NCBI GenBank assembly: GCA_964454025.1
Contig: CAYVRP010000032.1
Coordinates: forward strand, 1-64,000
Origin: JAFGBI01 sp964454025
GTDB taxonomy: Bacteria; Myxococcota_A; Polyangia; Polyangiales; Polyangiaceae
DNA: 64,000 bases
Direction of reading: 5' to 3'
Under the pieces are notes generated by a model. That model searched no databases. It saw nothing but the letters and a program-made list of their open reading frames with translations, and had not been told where the DNA came from. The position numbers and the translations under genes are program-made. Below, piece by piece: positions 7,795 through 19,891 of the stretch. How positions within the stretch are numbered: position 1 is the first letter of the stretch; the number at the start of each line of letters is the position of its first letter.

Positions 7795-10542
7795 TCAGCG
7801 GGGGATTTCGTAGGTGAGGCAGAGGGGGCTGCAGCCGTCCAGGGGCACGAAGTTGCCGTCGTCGCACTCCTCCTCGGGCTCGTTGATGACCATGTCGCCG
7901 CAGTGCGGGCCGAGCTTGCACTCGGTCGTGCAACCGCCGTAGGTCACCGACTCGGGGGGCTCGTTGCCGTCACCGAGATCGCATTCCTCACCGCTCTCGG
8001 TCATCACCACGCCGTCTCCGCAGCGCGGGTTGATGAGACAGGCGGTCGAGCACGCGCCCTCCACGCCATCCTGGTTGTTCGCCCCGTCATCGCACTGCTC
8101 GGCCTGTTCGACGACGCCGTTGCCACATCTCGGCGGCGGGACGCACCCGGGGGCGCAGCCCGCGGATCCATACTCCACCGAGACGTTGACGCCATCGTCG
8201 CAGATCTCCGGGCCGTTGACCTCTCCGTCGCCGCAGAACGGTCCCCAGGTGCAGTCGGTGCGGCAGCCGCCGTAGGCGTTGTCGTCGTTGGCCGCGCCGA
8301 GGTCGCACTGCTCCGTCAACGTGGCCACCCCATCGCCGCATTGCGGCGTACACTCGGAGCGCTGGGTGGAGAAACCCGAGAGGGTGAGCTGGTAGTTCGA
8401 CTCGCGCGGGTGCTGGTCCGCGTGGAAGACCGCGATCTCGTAGATCCGCCCCTCCTCGAGCCCGAAGGTGGCCCCGTTGATGTTGACCGAGTCCTCCAGC
8501 CGCTCGTGCGTCCCGCCGAGGTCCACCGCCAGCTGCCCGTTCACGAACACCCAGACGTCATCGTCGCCGAAGAACGCGAGCGTCCCGCTGGTGCCGCCGT
8601 AGCGGAACAGGTAGCGGACCTCGGTGGTGAAGTAGAAGTTCCGGAGCATGCCGGTGATCTCGCCCTCCGCGTACGGCAGCGCCCCGCCCTCGCCGGGATT
8701 GCAGGACCCGTACGCCACCGTAGCGTCCCACTGCGAACCGACCGGGCAGCCCGGCCCCGCACAGCAGTCGTTCTCGAGCGCGGTGTTCCAGTACGGCCAG
8801 ATGTTGCAGATCTTGTCGCGGGGCTGGTCTTCCAGGGGGAAGAACCCGCTCGACAGGGTGGCGGAGCGCTCGTTGTCGCAGAACGAGTGAATGTCGTCGT
8901 TGACCGTCAGCCCATTGCTGCTGGAGAACTGGTACTGCCCGCCGCCGATGGACTGGAGCTCGAGCGTGCCCCGGACGGCGGTGCTGTAGCTCGAGTCCGT
9001 GTACCACTGGGCGAACGACTCGGCGCTGTGCATGACGGGGACGTTGAGCACGCTGTCGAAGCCGACCCGGTAGCGCGTCGAGTTGTCCGCCGTGACGGTG
9101 CACGCCTCCCCGTTGGCCGAGGTGAGGATGTCCTGCGCGTCCCAGTCCGTGAATCGACACTCGCACATGCCGTTCTTGGCCGTATTGAACTCAGGCTTGC
9201 CCTGCGCGTTGAGCGTGGGCAGCACGAGCCCCGTGCAGAGCTCGGTCGAGTCCGTGCTCGAGCAGGTCGAGGTGACCGGAGCGGGATTGCCGGAGGCGTT
9301 GGGGACGCAGATCGTCTTCTGCCCGCCCACCGAGGCGCCGAGGTAGAAGAAGTCGGGGTGGCCACCGTTGACGTTCTGACCGTCGAAGTCGCGGTAGATC
9401 ACCGGCAGCATGAGGCACTCGCCGCCGCCCGAAGAGCAGGGCTCGGTGTCGGGCACCTCGATCGTCTCGCAGGTGAAGCCCGCCTCCGCCTGGCAGGTGG
9501 CATCGCAGCCATCGCCCGCGTTCACGTTGCCGTCGTCGCACGTCTCGTCGACGTCGATGTTGCCGTCCCCGCAGAAGGTCTGGCAGGCGCCGGTCACGCC
9601 GTTGGTGCGGCAGCTCGGCTCGAGGGTGCAGGTCTTGGAGCAGCCGGGGTTGGCAGGATCCCCGTAGAACAGGCCGTTGTCCGCCCCCTTGTCACAGGAC
9701 TCGTCGAAGTCCTGCACCCCGTTGCCGCAGACGGACTGAACGCAGGTGCCGCTCGAGCAGTCCCAACCCGGCTCGTTGAGGCAGGTGGGCGAGCACCCGT
9801 CTCCGCTGGCGACGTTGCCGTCGTCGCACTCCTCGTGCCCGGTGAGGATCATCCCGTCCCCGCACTGGGCGGAGCAGGCAGTGCCGGGCTTCCGGCAGAT
9901 CCAGCCCGGCTCCACCGAGAAGCAGTCGGCGGCGCAACCATCGCCGCCAACGTTGTTCAGGTCGTCGCAGATCTCTCCCGCCTCGACCCTACCGTCACCG
10001 CATGCGACCGTGGAAGTGCAGGGGCCGCCGTCGCCGCCGTTGTTCGGGCAGATGTAGTACGCCGCCTCTATTTGACACCGCGCGGAGCACCCATCGCCAC
10101 CGACGGCGTTGCCGTCGTCGCACTGCTCGATGGCGGTGATCTTCAGGTCGCCGCAGACCATCTGCGGGGTGCAGGCGCCACCGGCCGGGGGACAGTCGAA
10201 GAGCGGCTCACGCTTGCAGGCGCCGTTGCAGCCGTCGTTGCCGACCCGGTTGCCGTCGTCACACTCCTCGCCGACCTGGTTGATGGTCAGATCGCCGCAG
10301 ACGGGCGGCAGACCCGAGTCAGGCACCTCTTCCGGCGGCGACGCGTCCGGGTTCAGGAGCTGACCGGCGCCGCCGCTTCCCGGAGGCGGAAGCACGCCCG
10401 CGTCCGGTTGCGTCCCGGAGGTTCCGTCATCGCCAACCTGCCTGTCGGGCGCTGCGGACGCCCCTTCGCCGGCGCAACCTCCGAGGGGCAACGCCAGCCC
10501 ACCGAGAACCGCAAGAGCCGCTACCAACCGACGGTGCGCCAT
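7795..10542 (-). CDS. Cysteine-rich repeat / fibro-slime domain lipoprotein
   Basis: Surface lipoprotein of 915 residues. The signal has lipobox LGGC (Cys23), then a short Pro/Gly-rich spacer. Roughly six copies of the Myxococcus cysteine-rich repeat (ECDDGN...GDGC pattern) span residues about 80-355. A fibro-slime domain follows at about 378-710, with VIYRDFDGQ and HPDFFY at its start, FFGDDDVWVFVNGQLAVDLGG in its core and a barrel-like end. About five more cysteine-rich repeats reach the C-terminus. Such proteins are thought to act in adhesion or extracellular matrix; the binding partner is unknown. GGAGG precedes the ATG at good spacing. It is the first of three exported minus-strand proteins in this stretch. 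It ends with CSPLCLTYE and lacks a MYXO-CTERM tail. Confidence 0.9.
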   Translation of the reverse strand: MAHRRLVAALAVLGGLALPLGGCAGEGASAAPDRQVGDDGTSGTQPDAGVLPPPGSGGAGQLLNPDASPPEEVPDSGLPPVCGDLTINQVGEECDDGNRVGNDGCNGACKREPLFDCPPAGGACTPQMVCGDLKITAIEQCDDGNAVGGDGCSARCQIEAAYYICPNNGGDGGPCTSTVACGDGRVEAGEICDDLNNVGGDGCAADCFSVEPGWICRKPGTACSAQCGDGMILTGHEECDDGNVASGDGCSPTCLNEPGWDCSSGTCVQSVCGNGVQDFDESCDKGADNGLFYGDPANPGCSKTCTLEPSCRTNGVTGACQTFCGDGNIDVDETCDDGNVNAGDGCDATCQAEAGFTCETIEVPDTEPCSSGGGECLMLPVIYRDFDGQNVNGGHPDFFYLGASVGGQKTICVPNASGNPAPVTSTCSSTDSTELCTGLVLPTLNAQGKPEFNTAKNGMCECRFTDWDAQDILTSANGEACTVTADNSTRYRVGFDSVLNVPVMHSAESFAQWYTDSSYSTAVRGTLELQSIGGGQYQFSSSNGLTVNDDIHSFCDNERSATLSSGFFPLEDQPRDKICNIWPYWNTALENDCCAGPGCPVGSQWDATVAYGSCNPGEGGALPYAEGEITGMLRNFYFTTEVRYLFRYGGTSGTLAFFGDDDVWVFVNGQLAVDLGGTHERLEDSVNINGATFGLEEGRIYEIAVFHADQHPRESNYQLTLSGFSTQRSECTPQCGDGVATLTEQCDLGAANDDNAYGGCRTDCTWGPFCGDGEVNGPEICDDGVNVSVEYGSAGCAPGCVPPPRCGNGVVEQAEQCDDGANNQDGVEGACSTACLINPRCGDGVVMTESGEECDLGDGNEPPESVTYGGCTTECKLGPHCGDMVINEPEEECDDGNFVPLDGCSPLCLTYEIPR

Positions 10543-10982
10543 CGTTCAGCCTCCAGGGAAATTTACGCTAGCCAAGGACCTGTAGATTCTGGTGTTCTAC
10601 AACAAAAAACTGGTCGCCGCAGCCACGCTGGCCCCGTCACTTTTCGGCGGACACCGAGCGAAGTCGGGAGTCGTCCGCGGCGCCAAGCGGACCGCCAGGG
10701 TCGAGACATGCCGCAACCCGTCCGCTCTCAACGGAGGTCGACACCCAGCGCGGAGGCGGACCCCCGAGGAGTCACCCCGGAAGCCGCGGTTGCCCCGCAA
10801 AAACACGGGGAATTTGCGACTGACCGCGCCGGGCCGCGGCCCTCCCGATCGGGCCGTGATCCGGACCTCCCCCCGCGTCCCCGCGAGCCCATCCGCGGAT
10901 CATCCGATCCGCGGCGCCCGCGCGCCCCGGCGGATCCCCTGGGATGACGCCTCGACCCGCGACCACGGCGTCCGGCGGCCGA
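10543..10982. other. Intergenic region, 440 bp
   Basis: No gene is supported. It contains a short AT-richer segment (about 10558-10612) just upstream of the fibro-slime gene, where its promoter should lie. A hairpin at 10893-10914 lies beyond the end of the phosphatase gene. Confidence 0.5.
10893..10914 (-). terminator. Hairpin downstream of the SpoIIE-type phosphatase gene
   Basis: A perfect 9-bp stem CCGCGGATC/GATCCGCGG with loop ATCC lies about 70 bp past the stop codon of the minus-strand phosphatase gene. No T run follows. Confidence 0.5.
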
Positions 10983-12887
10983 TCATCCTGCGCTCATCCG
11001 GACGTCCCCCTCCGGTTGCGCCGATCCTTGCCCGTCGACGGCGCCGTCACCCGCCACTCTCTCGAGCACCAGGAAGGACACGTCGTCGCTGCGCTGGTAG
11101 GGCGCGAGCGCCTCGAGCAGCGCCGCGCGCACCCGCTCGGCGTCCCCGTGCTCGGCCGCGCTCGCGACCACGGCGCAGAGTCGATCGACCCCGAACGGCT
11201 CCGCGTCGCGCTCCGCCTCGATGAGGCCGTCGGTGTAGAGCACGACCACGTCGCCGGGTCGCACCTCGAGGATCTGGTCGCGCAGGTGCCGTTCGATGAA
11301 GGGCGTGACACCCAGCCACATCCCACGGGTCTCGATCCGCTCGACCGCCCCGCGGTCGCGACGGTAGACGATGATGTCGAGGTGTAGTCCCGCGTACGCG
11401 AACAGCCGCTCGTCGACGCGACGGAACAGCGACACGGTCATGTACTTGTCGGCCCCCAGGTGCCGCAGGTCCTCCACCAGGACCCGGTTCGCCGTCGTCA
11501 GTACGCGACTCGGCGAGATCGTTCGCGTCGGCGCCCCCGGCACCTCGGTTTCGTGGAGAATCGCGGTACGGATCGCCGTCCGGGCGATCATCATCACCAA
11601 CCCGGCGGTCACCCCGTGGCCCGAGACGTCGCCGACTGCGAACCACGGTCCCACCGAAGAGGGGATCACGTCGTAGTAGTCTCCTCCCACCTCGGCCGCG
11701 GTTTCCATGTGGGCGGCCACCCGGAAATCCGGGATGGACGGCTGGGACGGCAGGAGCGCGGTCTGGATGCGCTTGGCGAGATCCATCTCCCCCCAGAGCT
11801 CCGCCAGCGCGCGGTCGAGCTTCGCCTCGCGATCCACGAGTGCCCGCGCCATGCGATTGTACTCTTGGCCGAGCTCGCCGAGCTCGTCGCGCCCCAGGGC
11901 CGTCACCTCCGTGAGCTCCCCGGCGGCGAGCCGCTTCACGCTGGCGAGGAGGCGCCGGATCGGGACCAGCACGGTGGCGCCCAACAGCGCGAGCGACACC
12001 ACGAGCAGCAGCACCCCGCCCCCCGCGAGGGTGAGGACCGTGGAGCGCACCACCGCCGAACCGAGCGCCCGGGTCGCGCGAGGTCGCTCGATGCGGGCGA
12101 GGAGCAGCGGGTGGCCCCGGAAGTCACGCAAGAGGGTGACGCCCAGGAGGAGCTGGGAGGTCGGCGTCTCGAGGTAGACGGTCGCGCCTCTGTCGAAGGC
12201 CTCCTGAGCACGCCTCAGGGTCGGATCCGTGGCGGCAGCTCGCGCCGTCTCGAGCCGGACCGAAAGGGCGGTGAAGCGCGCGACGCGGTCGACCCAGGCC
12301 GAGTCCACCCGTCGCGCCGCGACGAACCGCCCCGGCGCCGGCGGTCGACGCTGCTCGTTGGTCTTGGTCGGGAGGGAGGCGACGAGGTAGGTGTTCCCGC
12401 CGATCTCGGCGAGGCCGTGGAGCGGCTCGGCGTGGCGCCCGAGTCCGCCGAGGAGCTCCTGCTCGATGAACCGGCGCACGTCCGGATCGAGGGGCTGGCC
12501 TTCGCGCGCCCCGGGGTCGACCCGCATCGAGAACCGCTCGACCGGCGCTCCCCCCGGCCCCAGGCCGTAGACGGCGACGAAAGCCCAGCCCAGGGTCTTG
12601 AACCCGTCGAAGGTCAGGTTGTCCTCCGCGAAGCCCTCCTCGGCCTGACCGGCAGCGAACTTCGCGAGGTCCGTCCAGTACGCGTAGTCCGGGCACTGCT
12701 GCTCGGAGAACTCCCGGTCCAGCATCCCGACCACCTGCACCAGGCGCTCGAGGTCCGCGGTCGCGTCCGCCCGCTCCGCCTGTGCGAACCCGCGGAGCAC
12801 CCACCCCTCCACGACCAGGTAGATGCCGAGGACGAGGACGGCGATCGCCGTCGCCAAGAAAAGCCCGGTCTTGGTGGTAAGACTCAT
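10983..12887 (-). CDS. Membrane sensor SpoIIE/RsbU-type PP2C phosphatase
   Basis: Protein of 634 residues. One membrane helix lies near the N-terminus (about 5-27), then a CHASE4-like extracytoplasmic sensor domain with DREFSEQQCPDYAYW. A second helix follows (about 290-315), then a HAMP segment, a coiled linker and a C-terminal PP2C/SpoIIE phosphatase domain. The phosphatase shows KRIQTALLPSQP, EVGGDYYDV, VGDVSGHGV and LYTDGLIEA, the Mg/Mn-binding Asp signatures. It should dephosphorylate a STAS-domain antagonist in a partner-switching pathway, and a STAS gene lies in the divergent operon 670 bp away. I chose the ATG at 12887 because the longer frame would overlap the divergent gene and its first 92 residues look non-coding. 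Confidence 0.9.
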   Translation of the reverse strand: MSLTTKTGLFLATAIAVLVLGIYLVVEGWVLRGFAQAERADATADLERLVQVVGMLDREFSEQQCPDYAYWTDLAKFAAGQAEEGFAEDNLTFDGFKTLGWAFVAVYGLGPGGAPVERFSMRVDPGAREGQPLDPDVRRFIEQELLGGLGRHAEPLHGLAEIGGNTYLVASLPTKTNEQRRPPAPGRFVAARRVDSAWVDRVARFTALSVRLETARAAATDPTLRRAQEAFDRGATVYLETPTSQLLLGVTLLRDFRGHPLLLARIERPRATRALGSAVVRSTVLTLAGGGVLLLVVSLALLGATVLVPIRRLLASVKRLAAGELTEVTALGRDELGELGQEYNRMARALVDREAKLDRALAELWGEMDLAKRIQTALLPSQPSIPDFRVAAHMETAAEVGGDYYDVIPSSVGPWFAVGDVSGHGVTAGLVMMIARTAIRTAILHETEVPGAPTRTISPSRVLTTANRVLVEDLRHLGADKYMTVSLFRRVDERLFAYAGLHLDIIVYRRDRGAVERIETRGMWLGVTPFIERHLRDQILEVRPGDVVVLYTDGLIEAERDAEPFGVDRLCAVVASAAEHGDAERVRAALLEALAPYQRSDDVSFLVLERVAGDGAVDGQGSAQPEGDVRMSAG

Positions 12888-13008
12888 GGTGGCCGCAACC
12901 GGCGCCCCGTGCACCGGCGTCGGGCGCCGGGGCTGCCCCGACCGAACCCTCGCGAGAAGGATACACGCATTGCCGGAGGCGGGATATACTTCGAGGCAAC
13001 CGTCCCTG

Positions 13009-13557
13009 ATGACGAGCCGGCGATTCCCCTCCGCCACGGGGCGCGAGTCGAGCCCACCGTCCGCGCTCTCCGCCGATTCGGGGCTCGACCCGGGCCCGCT
13101 TCTGCTGTTCTTGCGGCTGCCTGCCGGCTGGATGCAGGTAGAGGCCACGCGGGTGATCGGCACCTTCTACTGCCAGGTCGCGCTGGACGATGCAGACCTC
13201 GTGCAGCGGTTGACCGTGATCATCCACGAGTGCGTCGAGAACGCCGTGAAGTACGCCAAGCCGGACTCGACGAGCGACCTGGTCCTCAGGATCCAGCGGG
13301 ACCGGGAGCAGATCGTGGTGTCGGTGTGCAGTCACCCGGATCCGGCCCACCTGCCGAGCTTGCGCGCGGAGCTCGCCCGGATCGGGTCCGTGGAGCCGAG
13401 ACGTGCCTTCGCCGACGCGATCGCCCGCGCGGCGGCCGAGCCTCACGCCGCGGCGAGGCTCGGCCTGGCGCGGATCCGCCACGAAGGGCGCGCGGAGCTC
13501 TCTCTGGAGGAGCACGAGGGTGGTACGATCTGCCTGACGGCGCGAGGTAGCCCATGA
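13009..13557 (+). CDS. HATPase-like regulator (anti-sigma/slr1658-like), first copy
   Basis: Protein of 182 residues with a GHKL-type ATP-binding region: the N-box in IIHECVENAVKYAKPDS supplies the Asn expected to bind Mg-ATP. The C-terminal part ends with RLGLARIRHEG, a GLGL-like motif, followed by ELSLEEHEGGTICL. This arrangement resembles RsbW/SpoIIAB-like kinases and cyanobacterial slr1658-type regulators. It starts a three-gene operon: its stop overlaps the next start in ATGA. With the divergent SpoIIE-type phosphatase it forms a partner-switching set. The N-terminal 40 residues are low in hydrophobic content and the true start may be further downstream. Confidence 0.75.
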   Translation: MTSRRFPSATGRESSPPSALSADSGLDPGPLLLFLRLPAGWMQVEATRVIGTFYCQVALDDADLVQRLTVIIHECVENAVKYAKPDSTSDLVLRIQRDREQIVVSVCSHPDPAHLPSLRAELARIGSVEPRRAFADAIARAAAEPHAAARLGLARIRHEGRAELSLEEHEGGTICLTARGSP

Positions 13558-13958
13558 ACACGCTCGAGTCGCTCTCGATCCCGGATTTCGGCGCCCTCAA
13601 GGTCGCGGTGACCGGCGGGTGCGCGATCCGCCTCGCCGGCAGCATCGCGATGAAGGATCCCCGGACGTCGCTCACCCCGTTTTTCCGGCGACTGCACGAG
13701 GTGGCCTGCGGCCTACCGGCACGCGAGCTCGAAGTCGACGTCTCGGCGCTCCGCTTCGTGAGCTCCTCGGCCATCCGCGTCTTCCTCGATTGGGTCACCT
13801 GGGTCCAGCAGGAGCCGAACGACCGGCGCTACACGCTCCGCTTTCGGACCGACTCGCGCGTCTCCTGGCAGCACGTGAGCCTGCCCGTCCTCGTCGAGTT
13901 CGCCGAGAACCTGGTTTCGGTGGAGCCCGTCGCCGAGCTTGGCGGTCGCCCGGCATGA
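13554..13958 (+). CDS. STAS-like antagonist (slr1659-type)
   Basis: Small protein of 134 residues with a STAS-like fold: a central strand ELEVDVSALRFVSSSAIRVFLDWV, in which the Ser-Ser-Ser cluster occupies the usual phosphorylation-site position. It is predicted to be phosphorylated by one or both flanking HATPase proteins and dephosphorylated by the SpoIIE-type phosphatase encoded divergently. ATGA overlaps join it to both neighbours, implying tight translational coupling. The family match is to slr1659-type regulators by length and layout; this is inference. Confidence 0.75.
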   Translation: MNTLESLSIPDFGALKVAVTGGCAIRLAGSIAMKDPRTSLTPFFRRLHEVACGLPARELEVDVSALRFVSSSAIRVFLDWVTWVQQEPNDRRYTLRFRTDSRVSWQHVSLPVLVEFAENLVSVEPVAELGGRPA

Positions 13959-14596
13959 AGAGGTTCTCCGTCCGCGGTCCCCCCCCGCACTCCCGGCCGT
14001 CCCTCGAGGCGCCGGCCCCGGGTCCCCGGGTCAGCGACCCTACGCAGGCGGTCACGGATCGACCCGGGCGCGCCGAGCGATACCCGAGCCAGAGGCGCGT
14101 GCCGGTCGAGTACCCCCACCCGACCGAGTTCGCCGGCCGCGCGCGCGCCACCCCGCTGCTGCAGTTCACCTGCCAGCCCGGCACCGACGTCCTCGAGGTC
14201 GCCCACCAGTTCATCGAATCCCTCGCCGGCGCCAGCTTCCGGCCTGGCCTCGCCTCGCGCATCGCCATCGCCAGCTACGAGCTCCTGGCGAACGCCCTGG
14301 CCTACGGGTCCCTCGGGCGCGACATCCAGTTCGAGCTCTTGGATCTCGGCGACCGCGTCGCGGTCCGGGTGTCGAACGAAGCCGTCAGGTCACGGATCGA
14401 GCTGCTCGTCGAGCGGGTCGGTCGTCTGCAGAAGGACCCTCAGGCCGTGTTCCTGGAGGAGATGCGGCGGTACGCGACCCAGGGGATCCAGCGCGCGATG
14501 CTCGGGCTCGCCCGGGTGCGGCACGAGGCGGCGATGAACCTCGACTGCGAGCACGCGGGCGGCCGCGTGACCGTCTCGGCATCCCTCGAGAAGTGA
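13955..14596 (+). CDS. HATPase-like regulator (slr1658-like), second copy
   Basis: Protein of 213 residues. A basic, Pro-rich N-terminal tail of about 65 residues precedes a GHKL-type domain with SYELLANALAYGS (N-box Asn). It ends with QRAMLGLARVRHEAAMNLDCEH, the same C-terminal signature as the first gene of the operon (GLARIRHE). The two ATPases are therefore paralogues flanking the STAS gene. The start ATG overlaps the upstream stop (ATGA). It may phosphorylate the STAS protein or compete with the first copy for it. Confidence 0.78.
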   Translation: MKRFSVRGPPPHSRPSLEAPAPGPRVSDPTQAVTDRPGRAERYPSQRRVPVEYPHPTEFAGRARATPLLQFTCQPGTDVLEVAHQFIESLAGASFRPGLASRIAIASYELLANALAYGSLGRDIQFELLDLGDRVAVRVSNEAVRSRIELLVERVGRLQKDPQAVFLEEMRRYATQGIQRAMLGLARVRHEAAMNLDCEHAGGRVTVSASLEK

Positions 14597-14598
14597 GC

Positions 14599-14622
14599 GC
14601 GTGCTGGCACCCGCCAGGACGC
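14599..14622. terminator. Hairpin between convergent genes
   Basis: GCGTGCTGGC pairs with GCCAGGACGC (one mismatch) around a 4-nt loop, exactly filling the 27-bp gap between two convergent genes. It probably terminates from both sides. Confidence 0.55.
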
Positions 14623-14623
14623 C

Positions 14624-15382
14624 TCAGAACGCGACGCCCAGGGCGAGCGCGCCGTAGGGGTTGGTGTCAGAAGTGCGCAGCGCCAGGCCCAGACCCCCGA
14701 CCAGGCTCGCGTACAGCGAGCCCGCGATCGACGCGCTGCCGATCGCCTGCGCCGTGACGTCCTGGAGCCCCCATCGCACGCCGTCGTAGCCCGAGATCCC
14801 GCCGGTGAGCTGCGCGTCGAGCGAGAGGTTCTCCCCCGCCACGGCCAGCGCCAGACCGGCGTAGGCGTAGGCGCCGTGGGTCACGACGGGATCGACCGCG
14901 ACCCCGGCGACTGGATGCAGCCAGAGCGCCGGAAGCCACGCGGCGTCGAGCAGGGCTTCGTGCATGGTGTCGTCGACGGGATCGAGCCCGAGGTACACGG
15001 TGTAGCCCAACGTGAGCTCGAGCCAACTCGCCGGCGCGACCCCATAGGCGATGAGCGGATCGACCTCGACCGCGGGTGCCGCCGCCGTCGGGATCAACCC
15101 GAAGAGGCTGAACGTAAGGGCGCCGGGACCGGCCTCCTTCCACGTGAGCTCGGCATACGGCGTGACGAGCGGGTCGAGGAGACTCTCCGAGTAGAGGTCC
15201 CCGCGCCACACGTAGGAGGTGGCCGCGGCGACCTCGACCAGCCCCTCGAACTGGGCGCTGGGCGCCGCGTCGACGGCGGGCGGCGCCGGGCTCTCGGCGC
15301 CAGCCTCCTCCGCTGCGTTGGCCGGAATCGACGCGGCGACGACCGCGGCGACGTGGATCCAGCTCCGCGGGCCGGCGCGCAT
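14624..15382 (-). CDS. Predicted outer-membrane barrel protein, TorF-like
   Basis: Protein of 252 residues with a clear signal peptide ending near ANAAEEA. The mature part is built of alternating amphipathic strands, beginning with VAAATSYVWRGDLYSESLLDP, reminiscent of TorF-type putative porins (YVxRG motif). It ends in GALALGVAF, with a terminal Phe as expected for outer-membrane barrels. The ATG at 15382 has AAGGAG upstream at suitable spacing; the 81-residue upstream extension looks non-coding. Function unknown. Confidence 0.7.
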   Translation of the reverse strand: MRAGPRSWIHVAAVVAASIPANAAEEAGAESPAPPAVDAAPSAQFEGLVEVAAATSYVWRGDLYSESLLDPLVTPYAELTWKEAGPGALTFSLFGLIPTAAAPAVEVDPLIAYGVAPASWLELTLGYTVYLGLDPVDDTMHEALLDAAWLPALWLHPVAGVAVDPVVTHGAYAYAGLALAVAGENLSLDAQLTGGISGYDGVRWGLQDVTAQAIGSASIAGSLYASLVGGLGLALRTSDTNPYGALALGVAF

Positions 15383-15824
15383 CACCGTGAGCTCCTTCGC
15401 TCGAGGATAGGCTACCTCGAGCAGCCCGTCAGCCTCGCCAGACCCGGAGGCGCCAGCTCTGGACGCGGGGAGCCCAGGAGTCCATCCATATCTCCATGTT
15501 CGACCGGAGGTCGGCGGGCACTTCGCCCCGGCAGTCTGGCCGGCCCCCCGCTCCGAAGTGAGCACAGAAGCCTGGCGACCCCGAGGTCCGGGCCAGAGAC
15601 TGCGCATCCCGCCTGGAAGCGCCACGCGGCGAGGTGTGGCGCGGCCCGCGCCAAGGCTGTCAGCTCACCGTCGCGCCGGGCGGCGATCGTCGGCGATGTC
15701 GGCTGTCTCGGCGCTCGCCCGCGGCCCCATGCGGGGTGCCTAGCCGCGATCGCGGCTCGAATCGCCGCGGTTGCGTGACAAGCGAGAGGCGCCGCGCCAC
15801 GATGCACGTTCGGGAGGGATTCTG
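15383..15824. other. Divergent intergenic region, 442 bp
   Basis: No gene supported. It must contain the promoters of the barrel protein and of the thrombospondin-type-3 repeat protein, but I see no convincing promoter hexamers. Confidence 0.45.
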
Positions 15825-19583
<3,759 letters not shown>

Positions 19584-19891
19584 GCTCGAGGTGCCCACGA
19601 GAGCGACCGCGGAGGGCGCCGAGCGCCCTCCGCGGACCCCGCGGGCGCGCCTCCACCTGACCGTCGGTGAGCCCCTGCCCCGTCCGTGCGCGCGAGGGCC
19701 GGGCGCCGCGGACGAAGGGAACCTGCCCCGGACCGCCGAGTCATGGCACGGGAGCGTTCCTGCCTTGGCCCAGCAACGCCCCTCGGTGTCGCCGCCGTGG
19801 TTCTGGTCCTGGCCGGCAGCGAGGATCGTGGCTCGGCGCCGCCCCCGGTGCGGGCGGCGGGCAGCCGATGGCGCAGTTCGCCAACCCCGTC
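19584..19891. other. Convergent intergenic region, 308 bp
   Basis: Contains a strong hairpin at 19607-19635 and no supported gene. The rest is GC-rich sequence without visible signals. Confidence 0.5.
19607..19635 (+). terminator. Strong hairpin after the thrombospondin-type-3 repeat gene
   Basis: A perfect 13-bp stem CCGCGGAGGGCGC/GCGCCCTCCGCGG with a 3-nt loop starts 24 bp after the stop codon. It is one of the strongest hairpins in the window. No T tract follows, as is common in GC-rich genomes. Confidence 0.65.

Noticed and set aside
10558..10612. Promoter for the fibro-slime gene
   Set aside because: The segment is AT-richer, but no -35/-10 pair with acceptable spacing could be placed.
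7363..10947. 1194-codon frame antisense to the fibro-slime gene
   Set aside because: Despite its length it lies opposite a gene with clear domains and shows Val/Ala/Arg shadow composition.
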